From: Epinephelus fuscoguttatus
Lineage: Eukaryota > Chordata > Actinopteri > Perciformes > Serranidae
Direction: 5' to 3'
Assembly (NCBI RefSeq): GCF_011397635.1
Contig: NC_064754.1
Location: forward strand, 34,274,043-34,338,042
DNA length: 64,000 bases
Part shown: piece by piece, positions 47,330 to 60,300 of the stretch
Numbering within the stretch: the stretch's first letter is position 1
Layout of the letters: each line of letters starts with the position of its first letter
Position numbers and translations under genes: made by a program
The notes under the pieces: model-generated
Told to the model about the DNA's origin: nothing
Seen by the model: the letters and a program-made list of their open reading frames with translations, nothing else
Database searches by the model: none

Positions 47330-50300
47330 CTGAGGAGAAGAGAGGTGAGACAAGGAGAGAGCAAAAAGCATACGGATGTTAAAGTTTAAGCATATAAGTG
47401 GATGATAAAGCCGACAGATGACACTACAGCACAGTGTTTATCCAGAGGCTCACACACACTCTACACCTATAGTATATCTTCAGCACATCACCTGAGAAAA
47501 TCATCTTCACAAGTTAGCTCTATTCCTTAATGAGTGATAGAATCCCCTAATGAAACAATGAGGTATTGTCAACAAAATACAACTTGAACAGTCACACCTT
47601 TCCTGCACATTGTCACCTTCTGTCATGCTTCTTTGCACATTCACACAGAATTATTTATCACCACCAATTAGAGAGAAACAACAGATTCAAGGGGAAGGAA
47701 AGGTGTGCTACAAGTGTTATGGATATCTGTGCTTTATTTGTTGTGTTGTGTAAAAACACAACAAATAAAGGAAAAGTTGAGGTAACTTGAAAAGAAAGAC
47801 ATGAAACACAGCCACCAAAGGGAGACCCTCTTGTGTTGTGTCTGTCTTCTCCTTCTTTCTGTCTCTGGCACTGCACAGAATCTATTTATTTTTTGTTGCA
47901 CCAGTCTGTGTGTTTATCTGTAGCGTGCTGTCAGTCTCATCCTACCTGCAGCCACAAACAGAATGCCAGCGCTGAGCAGGATGTTGTTCTTGTTGTTGTA
48001 GACGCGTCCAACCCCAACACACAGGCCACCCAACATCAGCAGAACGTTACTAAGGATGGGGAATAGGCTTGATGCACGCACTATACCTGTTCATACGAGA
48101 CAGTGAAGCCTTCTTTTAAATAGGAATTAAGACATACGTCACTTTTAATTTATGTGACAAAGGCTGAGCAGCATTTATATGTGTCAATAAAGTCATGTTA
48201 AAAGTAGAATTAGTTGTAGCTGTAGAAAAAATGACATTTCTGATTTTAAGACACTAGTTCTGTAGTAGTAATAGTTTTGACAGTATTTGCAATAGATAAT
48301 GAGGTTCATTCATTCAACATGCATTGTTATTATCATTAGTCATGAAGTGTTTAAATCTGCAGTAATACTTTTTGGCCACTTGGGGGCAGCACAACAAATT
48401 GTAAAAACAACACCGACATATTACTTTATAAACTTAATACAGTAAACATGTCTGATCACACAGCAAATACTGACATTAGCATTCATCTGGAGTCATGTTT
48501 CTGACCACCTGGCAAATCTAACACTCACTTGTCTTTTAGCTCTCTTTTGGTCTCACCAACTCTGAGGTTAATCTTTGGACCAAACACTAGCTAATTTTGT
48601 TAATGACAGGGTGTCACCAAGAGGAAGGAGACATTCAAAAAAATCAAACATAAAAGAAAATGATATACTTTTTTTAAAAAAAATTTAAATGGGGGGTTGA
48701 GTGTGGGTAGAGGAAACTTCTCTAGGGCACCAAATGAGCTTGCTCCAGCACTGGTAGTGGGCAGATAGCGTACAGTGATCTTTTTCGCTGTAACAGCTGC
48801 TGAATTCACGCTTTTGTTACCTCAAGGCTGGATTACTGTAACTCTCTATTATCAGGTAGCTCTAGTAAGTCCTTAAAAACTCTCCAGCTAATTCAGAATG
48901 CAGCAGCGTGTGTACTAACAGGAACTAAGAAACAAGATTGTATTTCTCCTGTTTTAGCTTCTCTGCACTGGCTCCATGTAAAATCCAGAATTGAATTTAA
49001 AATCCTACTGTTAACTTATAAAGCTCTAAATGGTCAAGCTCAGTCATATCTTAGAGAGCTCATAGTGCCTTATTATCCCACCAGAACTCTGCGCTCTGAG
49101 AACGCAGGGTTACTCGTGGTCCCTAAAGTCTCCAAAAGTAGATCAGGAGCCAGAGCCTTTAGCTATCAGGCTCCTCTTCTGTGGAATCATCTTCCTGTTG
49201 CGGTCCAGGAGGCAGACACTGTCTCCACATTTAAGACTAGACTTAAGACTTTCCTCTTTGATAAAGCTTATAGTTAGGGCTGGCTCAGGCTTGCCTTGTA
49301 CCAGCCCCTAGTCTGCCGGAGGACCCCCCTATAATACACCGGACACCTTCTCTCCTTCTCTCTCTCTCTCTCTCTCTTGTATCCTATTACTGCATCTTGC
49401 TAACTCGGCCATTCTGGATGTCACTAACTCGGCTTCTTCTCCGGAGCCTTTGTGCTCCACTGTCTCTCAGATTAACTCATATCGCAGCGGTGCCTGGACA
49501 GTGTGACGTGTGTGGTTGTGCTGCTGCCGTGGTCCTGCCTGATGCCTCCTGCTGCTGCTGCCATTATCATTAGTCATTAGTCATACTTCTACTGTTATTA
49601 TATACATATGATTATTATCACACATGTATACTGTCAGATATTAATATATACAGTACAGGCCAAAAGTTTGGACACACCTTCTCATTCAATGCGTTTTCTT
49701 TATTTTCATGACTATTTACATTGTAGATTCTCACTGAAGGCATCAAAACTATGAATGAACACATGTGGAGTTATGTACTTAACAAAAAAAGGTGAAATAA
49801 CTGAAAACATGTTTTATATTCTAGTTTCTTCAAAATATCCACCCTTTGCTCTGATTACTGCTTTGCACACTCTTGGCATTCTCTCCATGAGCTTCAAGAG
49901 GTAGTCACCTGAAATGGTTTTCCAACAGTCTTGAAGGAGTTCCCAGAGGTGTTTAGCACTTGTTGGCCCCTTTGCCTTCACTCTGCGGTCCAGCTCACCC
50001 CAAATCATCTCGATTGGGTTCAGGTCCGGTGACTGTGGAGGCCACGTCATCTGCTGAGGCACTCCATCACTCTCCTTCTTGGTCAAATAGCCCTTACACA
50101 GCCTGGAGGTGTGTTTGGGGTCATTGTCCTGTTGAAAAATAAATGATTGTCCAACTAAACGCAAACCGGATGGGATGGCATGTCGCTGCAGGATGCTGTG
50201 GTAGCCATGCTGGTTCAGTGTGCCTTCAATTTTGAATGAATCCCCAACAGTGTCACCAGCAAAACACCCCCACACCATCACACCTCCTCCTCCATGCTTC

Positions 50301-51344
50301 ACAGTGGGAACCAGGCATGTGGAATCCATCCGTTCACCTTTTCTGCGTCTCACAAAGACACGGCGGTTGGAACCAAAGATCTCAAATTTGGACTCGTCAG
50401 ACCAAAGCACAGATTTCCACTGGTCTAATGTCCATTCCTTGTGTTTCTTGGCCCAAACAAATCTCTTCTGCTTGTTGCCTCTCCTTAGCAGTGGTTTCCT
50501 AGCAGCTATTTGACCATGAAGGCCTGATTCGCGCAGTCTCCTCTTAACAGTTGTTCTAGAGATGGGTCTGCTGCTAGAACTCTGTGTGGCATTCATCTGC
50601 TCTCTGATCTGAGCTGCTGTGAACTTATCCTCAGAAGCAGAGGTGACTCTTGGTCTTCCTTTCCTGGGTCGGTCCTCATGTGTGCCAGTTTCGTTGTAGC
50701 GCTTGATAGTTTTTGCGACTCCGCCTGGGGACACATTTAAAGTTTTTGCAATTTTCCGGACTGACTGACCTTCATTTCTTAAAGTAATGATGGCCACTCG
50801 TTTTTCTTTAGTTAGCTGATTGGTTCTTGCCATAATATGAATTTTAACAGTTGTCCAATAGGGCTGTCGGCTGTGTATTAACCTGACTTCTGCACAACAC
50901 AACTGATGGTCCCAACCCCATTGATAAAGCAAGAAATTCCACTAATTAACCCTGATAAGGCACACCTGTGAAGTGGAAACCATTTCAGGTGACTACCTCT
51001 TGAAGCTCATGGAGAGAATGCCAAGAGTGTGCAAAGCAGTAATCAGAGCAAAGGGTGGCTATTTTGAAGAAACTAGAATATAAAACATGTTTTCAGTTAT
51101 TTCACCGTTTTTTGTTAAGTACATAACTCCACATGTGTTCATTCATAGTTTTGATGCCTTCAGTGAGAATCTACAATGTAAATAGTCATGAAAATAAAGA
51201 AAATGCATTGAATGAGAAGGTGTGTCCAAACTTTTGGCCTGTACTATACTTTCAACATATTGTACCACAGTAGCCAGAACTATAACTATAATATTATTAC
51301 TTTCATTAATGTTGTTGTAAGCTACTGTCATTACCGTCTGTCCT

Positions 51345-51389
<45 letters not shown>

Positions 51390-54300
51390 CTCATTGTGTC
51401 ATACGGATTACTGTTAATTTATTATGTTGATCTGTTCTGTACGACATCTATTGCACGTCTGTCCGTCCTGGAAGAGGGATCCCTCCTCAGTTGCTCTTCC
51501 TGAGGTTTCTACCGTTTTTTTTTTTCCCTGTTAAAGGGTTTTTTGGGGGAGTTTTTCCTTATCGGCTGAGAGGGTCCTAAGGACAGAGGGATGTCATATG
51601 CTGTAAAGCCCTGTGAGGCAAATTGTGATTTATGATATTGGGGTTTATAAATAAAATTGAAATTGTATTGAAATTGAATTAAAAGGTTGATGAGAGCATT
51701 GAAACGGAACCAAAACAGTAAAGCTGCAGGTTGTAAAAACCAAAACAATGACCTTAAAGACACTAAAATGCTGAGTAGAGCTGAGTTGAACCGCAGTGTC
51801 TGGTGATAACTCTGTGTGGGTTCAACACTAAGAGAAATGGCTTTTACATTACACATAGTCATTTCATCCATTGTTAATACAAAATCATTGATTAGATCAG
51901 TTTAATCATATTGAAGGTTCCCTGTGGAGTGTTTGACCTTTTCTTGTGGGTCCTCATTTTGCCTACCTGGATGTGATACACATTCTTGTACATTCATTGA
52001 TCAACAGGTGGCTGTAACATGTCAACATATGCAGCAATGTGAGCAGGAAAGACAGGGAAGAAGAAAGCTGCTAGTCAACATCCACAGATGTAAACAATGA
52101 GGGATCCAAAATACTTAAAACATCAACTCTGCATATGTCCTGTGTGGAAGGATGCATTCAGCACATTTCTTAAAGATCAAGAAGACAAAAAAGGAGTTTG
52201 GTGAGTAACATGAATGTAAACTGAACTTCTGTTGTTTACAAGAAGGCTGCACACATGTAATACAAATGTCATATGTGTCTAGCAGAAGAATTCTCACACT
52301 AACACTATAAAACATAGAATATAGTAAATTTGGGTTTTCTGATCCCTTAAACCCTATGGAGGCAAACAACAGATAGACATTTTCCCTTTTACCTGTAGGG
52401 CTTTTATATGTAATCAATCTAGGTGTGAGCCGCAGAGTGTTGGAGGTTTTGGCCGTAGAGATGTCTGCCTTCTGTCGAATATGATGTAACTAGGTGAAAC
52501 TTGTGCTCAGAGTTAATCTCAATATAATCCACAGACCTTGTCGTTGGCAGTTTCATGTAGGAACTATTTTCTTTCTACAAAACTACACCTGCAAACCGTA
52601 CCACTGCGCAAAAAGAAGCGTGCATCTTCTGCTAGCTCATAGCACCACTGAGTTAGCTAACATTACTGCTCAGCTGAGGAGAATGGAAATAATGTTTAAA
52701 TCTCACAGTGTCACAAGCGTGAGCCTCTCGTCCATGAGTAGATGTTTGCTCTCCTCTGCAAGGCGATACGGTCGGCGAGTGTAGTTCAGTAAAAAGAAAA
52801 TAGTGCCCACGTAAAACTGCTCACAACAAAGTCTTTGGGTTATCTTTTAATCTATTTATTTTGGCGGCTTTGAGCATCACAAGCTGAGTGCCATTGAGAG
52901 AAGGCCAATATCTTTGCCAATCACACTAAAACAATCTAGATTGATAAATAGCACAACAGATAAGAGGAAACATGTATTTTTGATTTCGGGATGAGCTGTC
53001 CCTTTAAGTTATCCTAAAAATAACAAAATATGGCACTCCTGGTTGATGCATGCAGTAACTCTGCCATAAGTGTAGCAATAAAGTGAGTGAAAGACAAGGA
53101 AAAACTGCCTCAGGTTTGTCACATGAATACTTCCACAGACACTAAAGCCTGATTAGTAGACGTCCCTGCCTTTCTGTGACACTAACCAAGTGAGTCCATG
53201 AGCGTAATGAAATTCATCATTTTAGACAACAGGGTGTTGTAAGACGTTGTAAGACGGAATCAGTTGCTTTGGGGCATAGGGCAAACTAGAATGTGATATG
53301 CAGAGTGAAGCTGATCTGAAACCTCAAGCAATATGGATAGGTGGATTGAACTGCGAGACCAGTGTGAGTCCTCATCAAACTACTTTGGACAGACGTGAGA
53401 TCTTACGTGAGTAAAGTCATGTTTTAGACCAATTACTCATCAGCACACAACACACTTCATCATCTCCATCGCTCCAATTACTGTCATGACATCAGGCTTT
53501 TATGGGGGAGGGATAGAGATGTCATGACACATTAAGTACCCTTGTGATAACTCCATCACCACTCCAAGAAAAGAGACAGAGGATTAAGGGTTTAAGTGTT
53601 TGAAGATGAAGAGGTTGCAGCGACTTACGTAAGATGTACTCTGAGCTGTCTGTATCGTAGTCGTTATCCTCTGGAAAATGATTGATCCGAAAACAGCTTC
53701 CTTTGTTGATACCTGCAGAGGAGCCAAAAGCACACAGAGTGTTAATGTGACTGATGGTGATAACAATGATAACAACCTGTGCAGAGACAAAATGACAACA
53801 GTTACAGGAAAAATATTGTGCCTTAATAATAGAGCAGGGCACCAGATTCTCCAGTTAAGAAAGAGGGAACATAATGTCTATGAGACAAACGAGTTATAGA
53901 GTCTCTTTTTGGTAAAGAATATCGAAACAAGTCCTGAACTGTCTTGTTTTCACCTCCAACCATGTCAGAAAGCATGCGAGGACGGGCTGCTGTGGATCTG
54001 AGGTTCTGAAGTTATCAAGCCCTCAGGCACCTTCTATTCAAAGACCCAGTCTCTTCACCAAGAAAATCTTCCCTCCACTTTTAAGAGAATAAAACATTGG
54101 CGCATTATGAATATTGAAAGGTTAGACTTTGAATTAAAAGTCCGATGTCTGATTCTGCCGCCGGATCCTGTCATTTCTGCCTTCGCCACTGTGTTAGTTG
54201 CACTGGAGCTACACCTGACATGTATAACACACCTGTGGATGTTGACATGCATCATCTGTGCGAAACCGATAACACGTCCAAAAACTAGACTGAACACAGC

Positions 54301-57300
54301 TTGGATTCTCTCAGACACCCAATAAAATGTGAACCAGCAGTATGAACTCTGTTATTCTGTCAATCATTCATTCATCCTGTTGAGGGTTGTGGGGGGGCTG
54401 GAGCCTATCCCAGCTGACATCGGGCGAGAGGCAGGGTACACCTTGGACAGGCTGCCAGACTATCACAGGGCTGACACATAGAGACAAACAGCCATTCACA
54501 TCTACGGGCAATTTAGAGTCACCAGCTGACCTAACCTGCATGTCTTTGGATTGTGGGAGGAAGCCGGAGTACCCAGAGAAAACCCAAGCTGAACCAAGTA
54601 CATGCAAACTCTGTAAGAAGGGCTCCCCCACCCAGGGTTCGAACCCCCCAGCCTGGGTTTGAACCAGGACCCTCTTGCTGTGAGGCGACAATGCTAACCA
54701 CTACACCACCGACAAGACAACAACAGACAATTCTCAATCCTTCATGTTGCAGTTTCATAATTTGGATGTTAAGATAAGGTCAAGATCCTTCAGTAGGCAC
54801 AATATTAAAACGTTTCTCTTCTCACCAAGAGAACAGAATCTGGATCAACCTGCTCACTATAAGAAAACATCTATTCAGCAGATGTGCCTGATGTAAAGGT
54901 ACCCTGTGAAGTTTTTGACCACTGCAAAGAATATGGAGCAATTTTGATATAAGCAGGTCACCTTTTGTTTGGATCTTGTGCACACGTACAAGCATGTGGG
55001 TGATGTGACACACACCTGCCAGGGACTTCACACAATACCTCTGTTTGAAAATAGGCTGCAGTGAAGTGTCAAGAAACATGTGCCAGCAAACAGGAGGGAG
55101 AAGAAGACTGCAAGCTGGCAAAACTCGATGTAAACAATACAAAATGTAAAATAAAACAAAACAAATTCCACTCTGCTATTTTTCATGAGGAAGGAAATGC
55201 ATTCAGCAAATATATCAGCCTTTAAAGAAACACACAATGCGTTAACACTGAATATAAACATGGAGTCTACATGGAGTCTAGGTTACAGGATGTAGACTGT
55301 GGGTATAAGCCTGTCAGTGGCTGCCTCTCTCAGACGTTTCCTGCATGTTTTTCAAAATCCCTGTCACTGTGTGAAATAAACATAGCCAGGCGTATCTCCA
55401 CACTTCATTTTAGCACTATGCATGAAACAACAACCTCAACCTGAAGCTAGAAGCTCACATGTTAAAATGTCTTTTAATGGTTTATGCAACGTTTTCTTTT
55501 GTAGCCGTTTTAATACCAGGGCCACCAAACCAAGTTCCCTCCTGATTTTGGCAGAGCACCATCGCTGCATCCTGGGCTTAGCGCCGCCCAAGACGATTAT
55601 GATTGGTTTAAAAAAATATAAACAACCCAAAACATTTTTTCCCCCTAAGTGCAGAATTACAATGGGTTCAGTGAGACCTTTCTCCAGTGCTGGCACATTA
55701 CGAGACAAGTCTGGCTGTAGCCCGGTTTCCATCAAACACTTTAGGTATGGTACCTTTGAAACCAAAACTAACCCTTCAGACATGGTATCCAGGCCCTAGG
55801 TCACTCACTGCTCCGTCCAGCACTCACTGCATTTCGTCCTCCATTAGTGTGCACCTCGTTTATTGTCCAAAGAACGGGGTTGTACGCCAGCATTTTCAGA
55901 AGCACATAAAACAGGCTGCAGTGAGAGTCCCTCTTGATGGGATATTTAAAAAGAGTGGGTTTGTGCATTTAGTCCTTCTAAGGCAAGCTCAGGGGTTTAG
56001 TATTGCTGTAGGCCAGAGGAACGATGCTCCACGATGCTTTTTTTTCTCCTCCTCCAAATGAGGATTGGGATATATGCAGTTCACATAATCCGGTCGAAAT
56101 TATTAATTTTTAAAGGCTTGAAGATTCACTCATTACTAAAAGTGTATGTCATACAAAAGAGACAATAAAAACTAAAGTAATGGTCAAAGTTGTCACATTA
56201 AAATTTAAGTTTGTTGATGGATTCACGTCATCAACTCATGCATTGAGTAGCATTACAAGTAAACGTTCCACCTTAAAAGTTGCTGGCAGTCGACCCAGTA
56301 AAAAAAATTTCTTAGACCACAGCTGCTGTGAGAGGCAGCAAAACGTCCTTTCATTTTATAGTTACAGTTTACTAATAAACCTCTCCATGGTATGAACAGT
56401 GGTTACAGTACATGAGCCTCAAAACCAGCCACAACTCTGAAATTTCTAACTAAAATTTAAGGTGTCCTGATTGATTCATGTCATCAAACCATGCACTGAG
56501 TAATATTACAAGTAAACGTTCCACCTTAAAAGTTGCCGACAGTCGGCCCAGTGAATGAAGTTTTTTTTTCCTCTTCATTTTATAGTTATAGTTTACTGAT
56601 GTGTGAACAGAGGTTACATAAAACCAGCCACAACTCAGCCCTGAGCAGAGTGACCATTTGCTATTGACCAGTGAACAGACTGCAGTGTTCACAGCTCCAC
56701 CTTTTAGTGCCAGATCTGTGTGCTAGGTACCCCAACAGAGGGGAGACCAAAAATGGGGCCGGTACAGAACAGTTCCATTGGTACCATCCACAACTTTTAC
56801 AGTGGAAATGGGGGGAAAAAAGCACAAACTGAACCGTAGTGTACTGCCTGGTGGAAACAGGGCTTATGTGAGACTACTCCCCAGAGTCCCTTGAAAGCCA
56901 CTGTACTGTATGTAACATTAACATTCAGCCTCACTAACATGGGCGGTTGTGAATACCAGTGAATAGCCTTACAGTGATGGGATTTTTGAGGGGGCGTGCA
57001 CTGTTTGGCTTGTGGCGAGCTGTGTTGTGGCTATAACATCAAAATCCATGTGGACGTTAGCTTGTTAGCTGCAGTCGCTGGCTGAGTCTTTGTATGCCTG
57101 AGTGGCTTTGTGCATCTAGTTAGCATGGCCTTGGGCTACATGGCATTTTGTGGTAGACAGCTCATCCAGATCAGTTACAAATTCTGCGTTGGAAATCATT
57201 TACGAGCTAGGAATGCATTCTCCATGTCTGTTAGGCTGTGAGGGAGCACATGATGTGATCTGATGAGGAACGCTACATGTAAACAAAACAGTAGCTGTTT

Positions 57301-60300
57301 ATACGAGGCACCTTTCAATATGTTTCTTACTTAACATTGCGGCATGATTTCATCCCAGCCATCAGCATAAAAATTTCAGTGTCACATTTGTCTGCTACAT
57401 CTCCATGGTTAATGTCTGAGACTGCTGGGAAAGAGAGAGAATGAAAAGCAAGAGATAAAGTGATGAAACATCCTCAACAGCCCAGACTCAAAGAGTCTAT
57501 CTCCACCAATTCTCTCAACCTCACTCTTTCAGTCTCTTTAAACCCTCATCTTGTCTCTTTTTACAACACTCACCACTATCATGTCTCAATTACCTTCTCT
57601 CCCTCCTGTGTTCTAAAATGTTTTCCTCTTCGACTCCTTCTCAGCTTCCTTTTGATCTTTTATGTACCAAGCACATTCTTTGGATCGATGGCAGAAGCAA
57701 TCATTGTGTTATATAATTATCATGCTGTGTGTGAGAGTGTATCTTGCATGTATTTTATATCTATAAGATCAGTGTTTGACTGTAATTGGATGTTTTCTCT
57801 TGATTGTGTCATCCCAAAGGTCTTGGGGAAAAAGCAGTCACAGGTGTACGGTAAAAGATAACAGGATAAAGACATTTTTTTAAAAAAGAGTTTTATTTTG
57901 TACGATCAAACCAGAAGTGAAGATGTCAAAGTAAAATAATTGTATTAATGAATAAAACATGGAGAAGTCCAGGGAGTTAATAATCAGAGGAATGACGCTG
58001 AGAGAGATAGAGAAAGGAGAGAGAGAAAGAGAGTGAGCTCAGTAGGGGAGGTATCTCCCCAGAGCCCATCTGTCTGAGAGACCCGAGCCCATCTTTTATT
58101 ACTCAGCATAGCTTCACCATGGCAACCTCCCCCCGGCAACCCAGAATCACATTTCTAGCTCCGCTTCTCAGAGGACGCCTTTGACATCTTACTAATGCAT
58201 TCACCAGACTAACACACACATACTCCAGTGCTCCACAGAAACGCACACACACTAACAAAGCCACGGAACCAGAAAGCAGCCTTTACGACACTGAGAATCT
58301 CAAACAACAATCACATTATGAAAAATAAAACTTGGTGAGATGTTGGCTCACAGCAAATCAGCAGGATTTACCCATTTGAAGTCAGACCAAATGTCTGTTT
58401 GAAACACATCATATGTTTTAGTGCCACTCTGGCATGTTCAGCTATCAGGGGTGACGGCTTAAGTGAGAGCTCTTGTCATGTTTCAGCATGAATGGCCGTG
58501 GAACAAGTCTTCACTTTGTTTCCTTTTAAAGCTCATTTGCCATCATTGCTCACCTTCAGCGAACCTCCTCCTTGTTCTACACGACACAACACTCATACAG
58601 GCGTCTGTTTGGCACATAAGAGCGACAAGCGTAATTTCTTCTACAAGGTTAGCCGACGTGTCCCTGGGCTTTCACATTATTTATGCTGCTCATCTGACCT
58701 GATATAAGTGGTTGGATTCCATCTTGTTCTTTGTTCCTGGAAAAGATTATATCTCAAGTGGACAGTTAAATGAGCGGACAATTAAAGCTATGACCCCTAT
58801 TTAGTCTTTTCTCATAAAATGGACCGATGATGCTCATCTTCAGGTTCATACTTGAGCTTTGAGTTTCTGCTAGAACATGTTTACATGCTTTACTGTTATT
58901 TATACTGTCGGTGCTGGAACGCCTGCATTCAACCTCCTTCTCAAGGCCTTCGTTTTAGCACATCTCTTTAAGCCTGTCTCGCAAAACAGCCTAGATTGGT
59001 CAGCATTTTGGACTTCCGTATCTCAGAGTCTCTGCACAATCATTGCAGCCCAAGCCCTACAGAACAGCTCTGTGCTTTGAAGCCAAATTTATATGGTGGC
59101 CAAACATGGAATTACAACATGCCATGGGGCCCAAAGAAACTTTTTCCTATAGACTAACATTGCAAAAGAGACATCTGTGTGTCACAACCCCCATGAAATG
59201 ACTCTTTTCACCGTCAGGATTTGATCCATGCAGTCCAATACCATTTCTTGAGTCTAGAGAGCCACACGATTGAATCATTTTGTCCCCATTCAAGTCAGTG
59301 GAAGGCTAAACCAGAAGTTAGATGCTCAGCTGTTCTAAGTTTCTTGTGTGGCTGCTCTGTGGGCCCCATGATGTGGAAGATCTGGGTAATATCATATCTG
59401 AAATGACCTTTTTTTGGCTTATTGTGCCACTGAGCAACTTTCATAGAAATGAACAAGGCCCCGCCCCCAGCGCTGTATCCAGGTCTCTTTATGCATCCAT
59501 GCTGCAGCAGGGGCATGACTGTAATGGAGTATAGCATTTTCTGCTGTGAAAAAATTGCATGTTCCCGCAGGAATATGATCCAAAATCTGGAGGAAGTCCA
59601 CAACATCTGCGACCAGGTTTACATGTTTTCCTGATGTTAGCATGTAGCTACATGTAGCAGCGTAGTACGCATGGAGCAGATGACCAAATAATGTTACCAT
59701 CTGATGTCACCTTATAGCCAAAATTGAAAAAGGTTTTTGCTCACAGAAATTATATTTACCTCATTATTTAAAACTCTGGTCACATTTAATATAAACATCT
59801 GACACTGTAACATTATGAATGTGATAGAAAAAAAGGAAACACATAATAGGTTGACATTTCAACTATGTATTTAGCCAAAGAGAGACTCAAACTTAGAGGG
59901 TGTATCCCAACTGCTTATATGCTGGGAAGTCACTAAGATCTTTGGTGTACGAGTCACTGGATGTCATTATCATTTTAATTTCACCAAAATCTTATAAAGT
60001 CTTTTGGGTTCAGCTAGCATCACTTGTAGATTACAGGTGTGCCGCCAGAAGCCAGTTAAATTGAATTTCACAGCTGTGTGGCAATAGTGCTGATGTGATG
60101 TGTGACAGAGACACAGCAAGAGAAGAAGTGTTACTTTCACTCTCCGCTGTGTGTAACACACATCCAGCAATTTATGCAGGGAAAGCGAATATGGTGGAAA
60201 AGATGACAGATGCTTAAGAACAGCAAACACTCTGCTTCACTTCTGCTGAAGGTACTCTCAAGGGTTGGAAGCGGGGGAGAAGGGAACGTGTCTTTTGATT

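Larger units (their letters stand above)
48805..51680 (+). mobile_element. 5'-truncated L2-clade LINE, split by a Tc1-like element
   Basis: From 48805 the + strand encodes the C-terminal part of an L2-type reverse transcriptase [23 protein letters not shown] and [20 protein letters not shown], down to [15 protein letters not shown], stop TAG 49275-49277. The 3' UTR follows, broken at 49650/51247 by the Tc1-like insertion, and resumes to the tail GCAAATTGTGATTTATGATA plus AATAAAATTGAAATTG, typical of fish L2 ends. CT-rich tracts occur at 49351-49378 and 51344-51384. Confidence 0.8.
48358..51860. repeat. Repeat 'A', second copy, split by an L2 LINE that carries a Tc1-like element
   Basis: Outer parts 48358-48600 and 51680-51860 are homologous and collinear with 22505-22960 and 24548-24660 (see that entry). 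All of this lies in CACNG4 intron 2. Confidence 0.5.

Noticed and set aside
50834..50932. 33-codon N-terminal extension of the Tc1-like transposase ORF
   Set aside because: Family members start at MARTNQL; the extension reads through the upstream non-coding part of the element.
51143..51394. Arg-Glu repeat ORF
   Set aside because: Translation of the (CT)n tract in the L2 3' UTR.
54640..54712. A functional tRNA gene
   Set aside because: The tRNA-like head is followed by a long shared body also present at 14534-14894, so it is a SINE; no closed cloverleaf was found.
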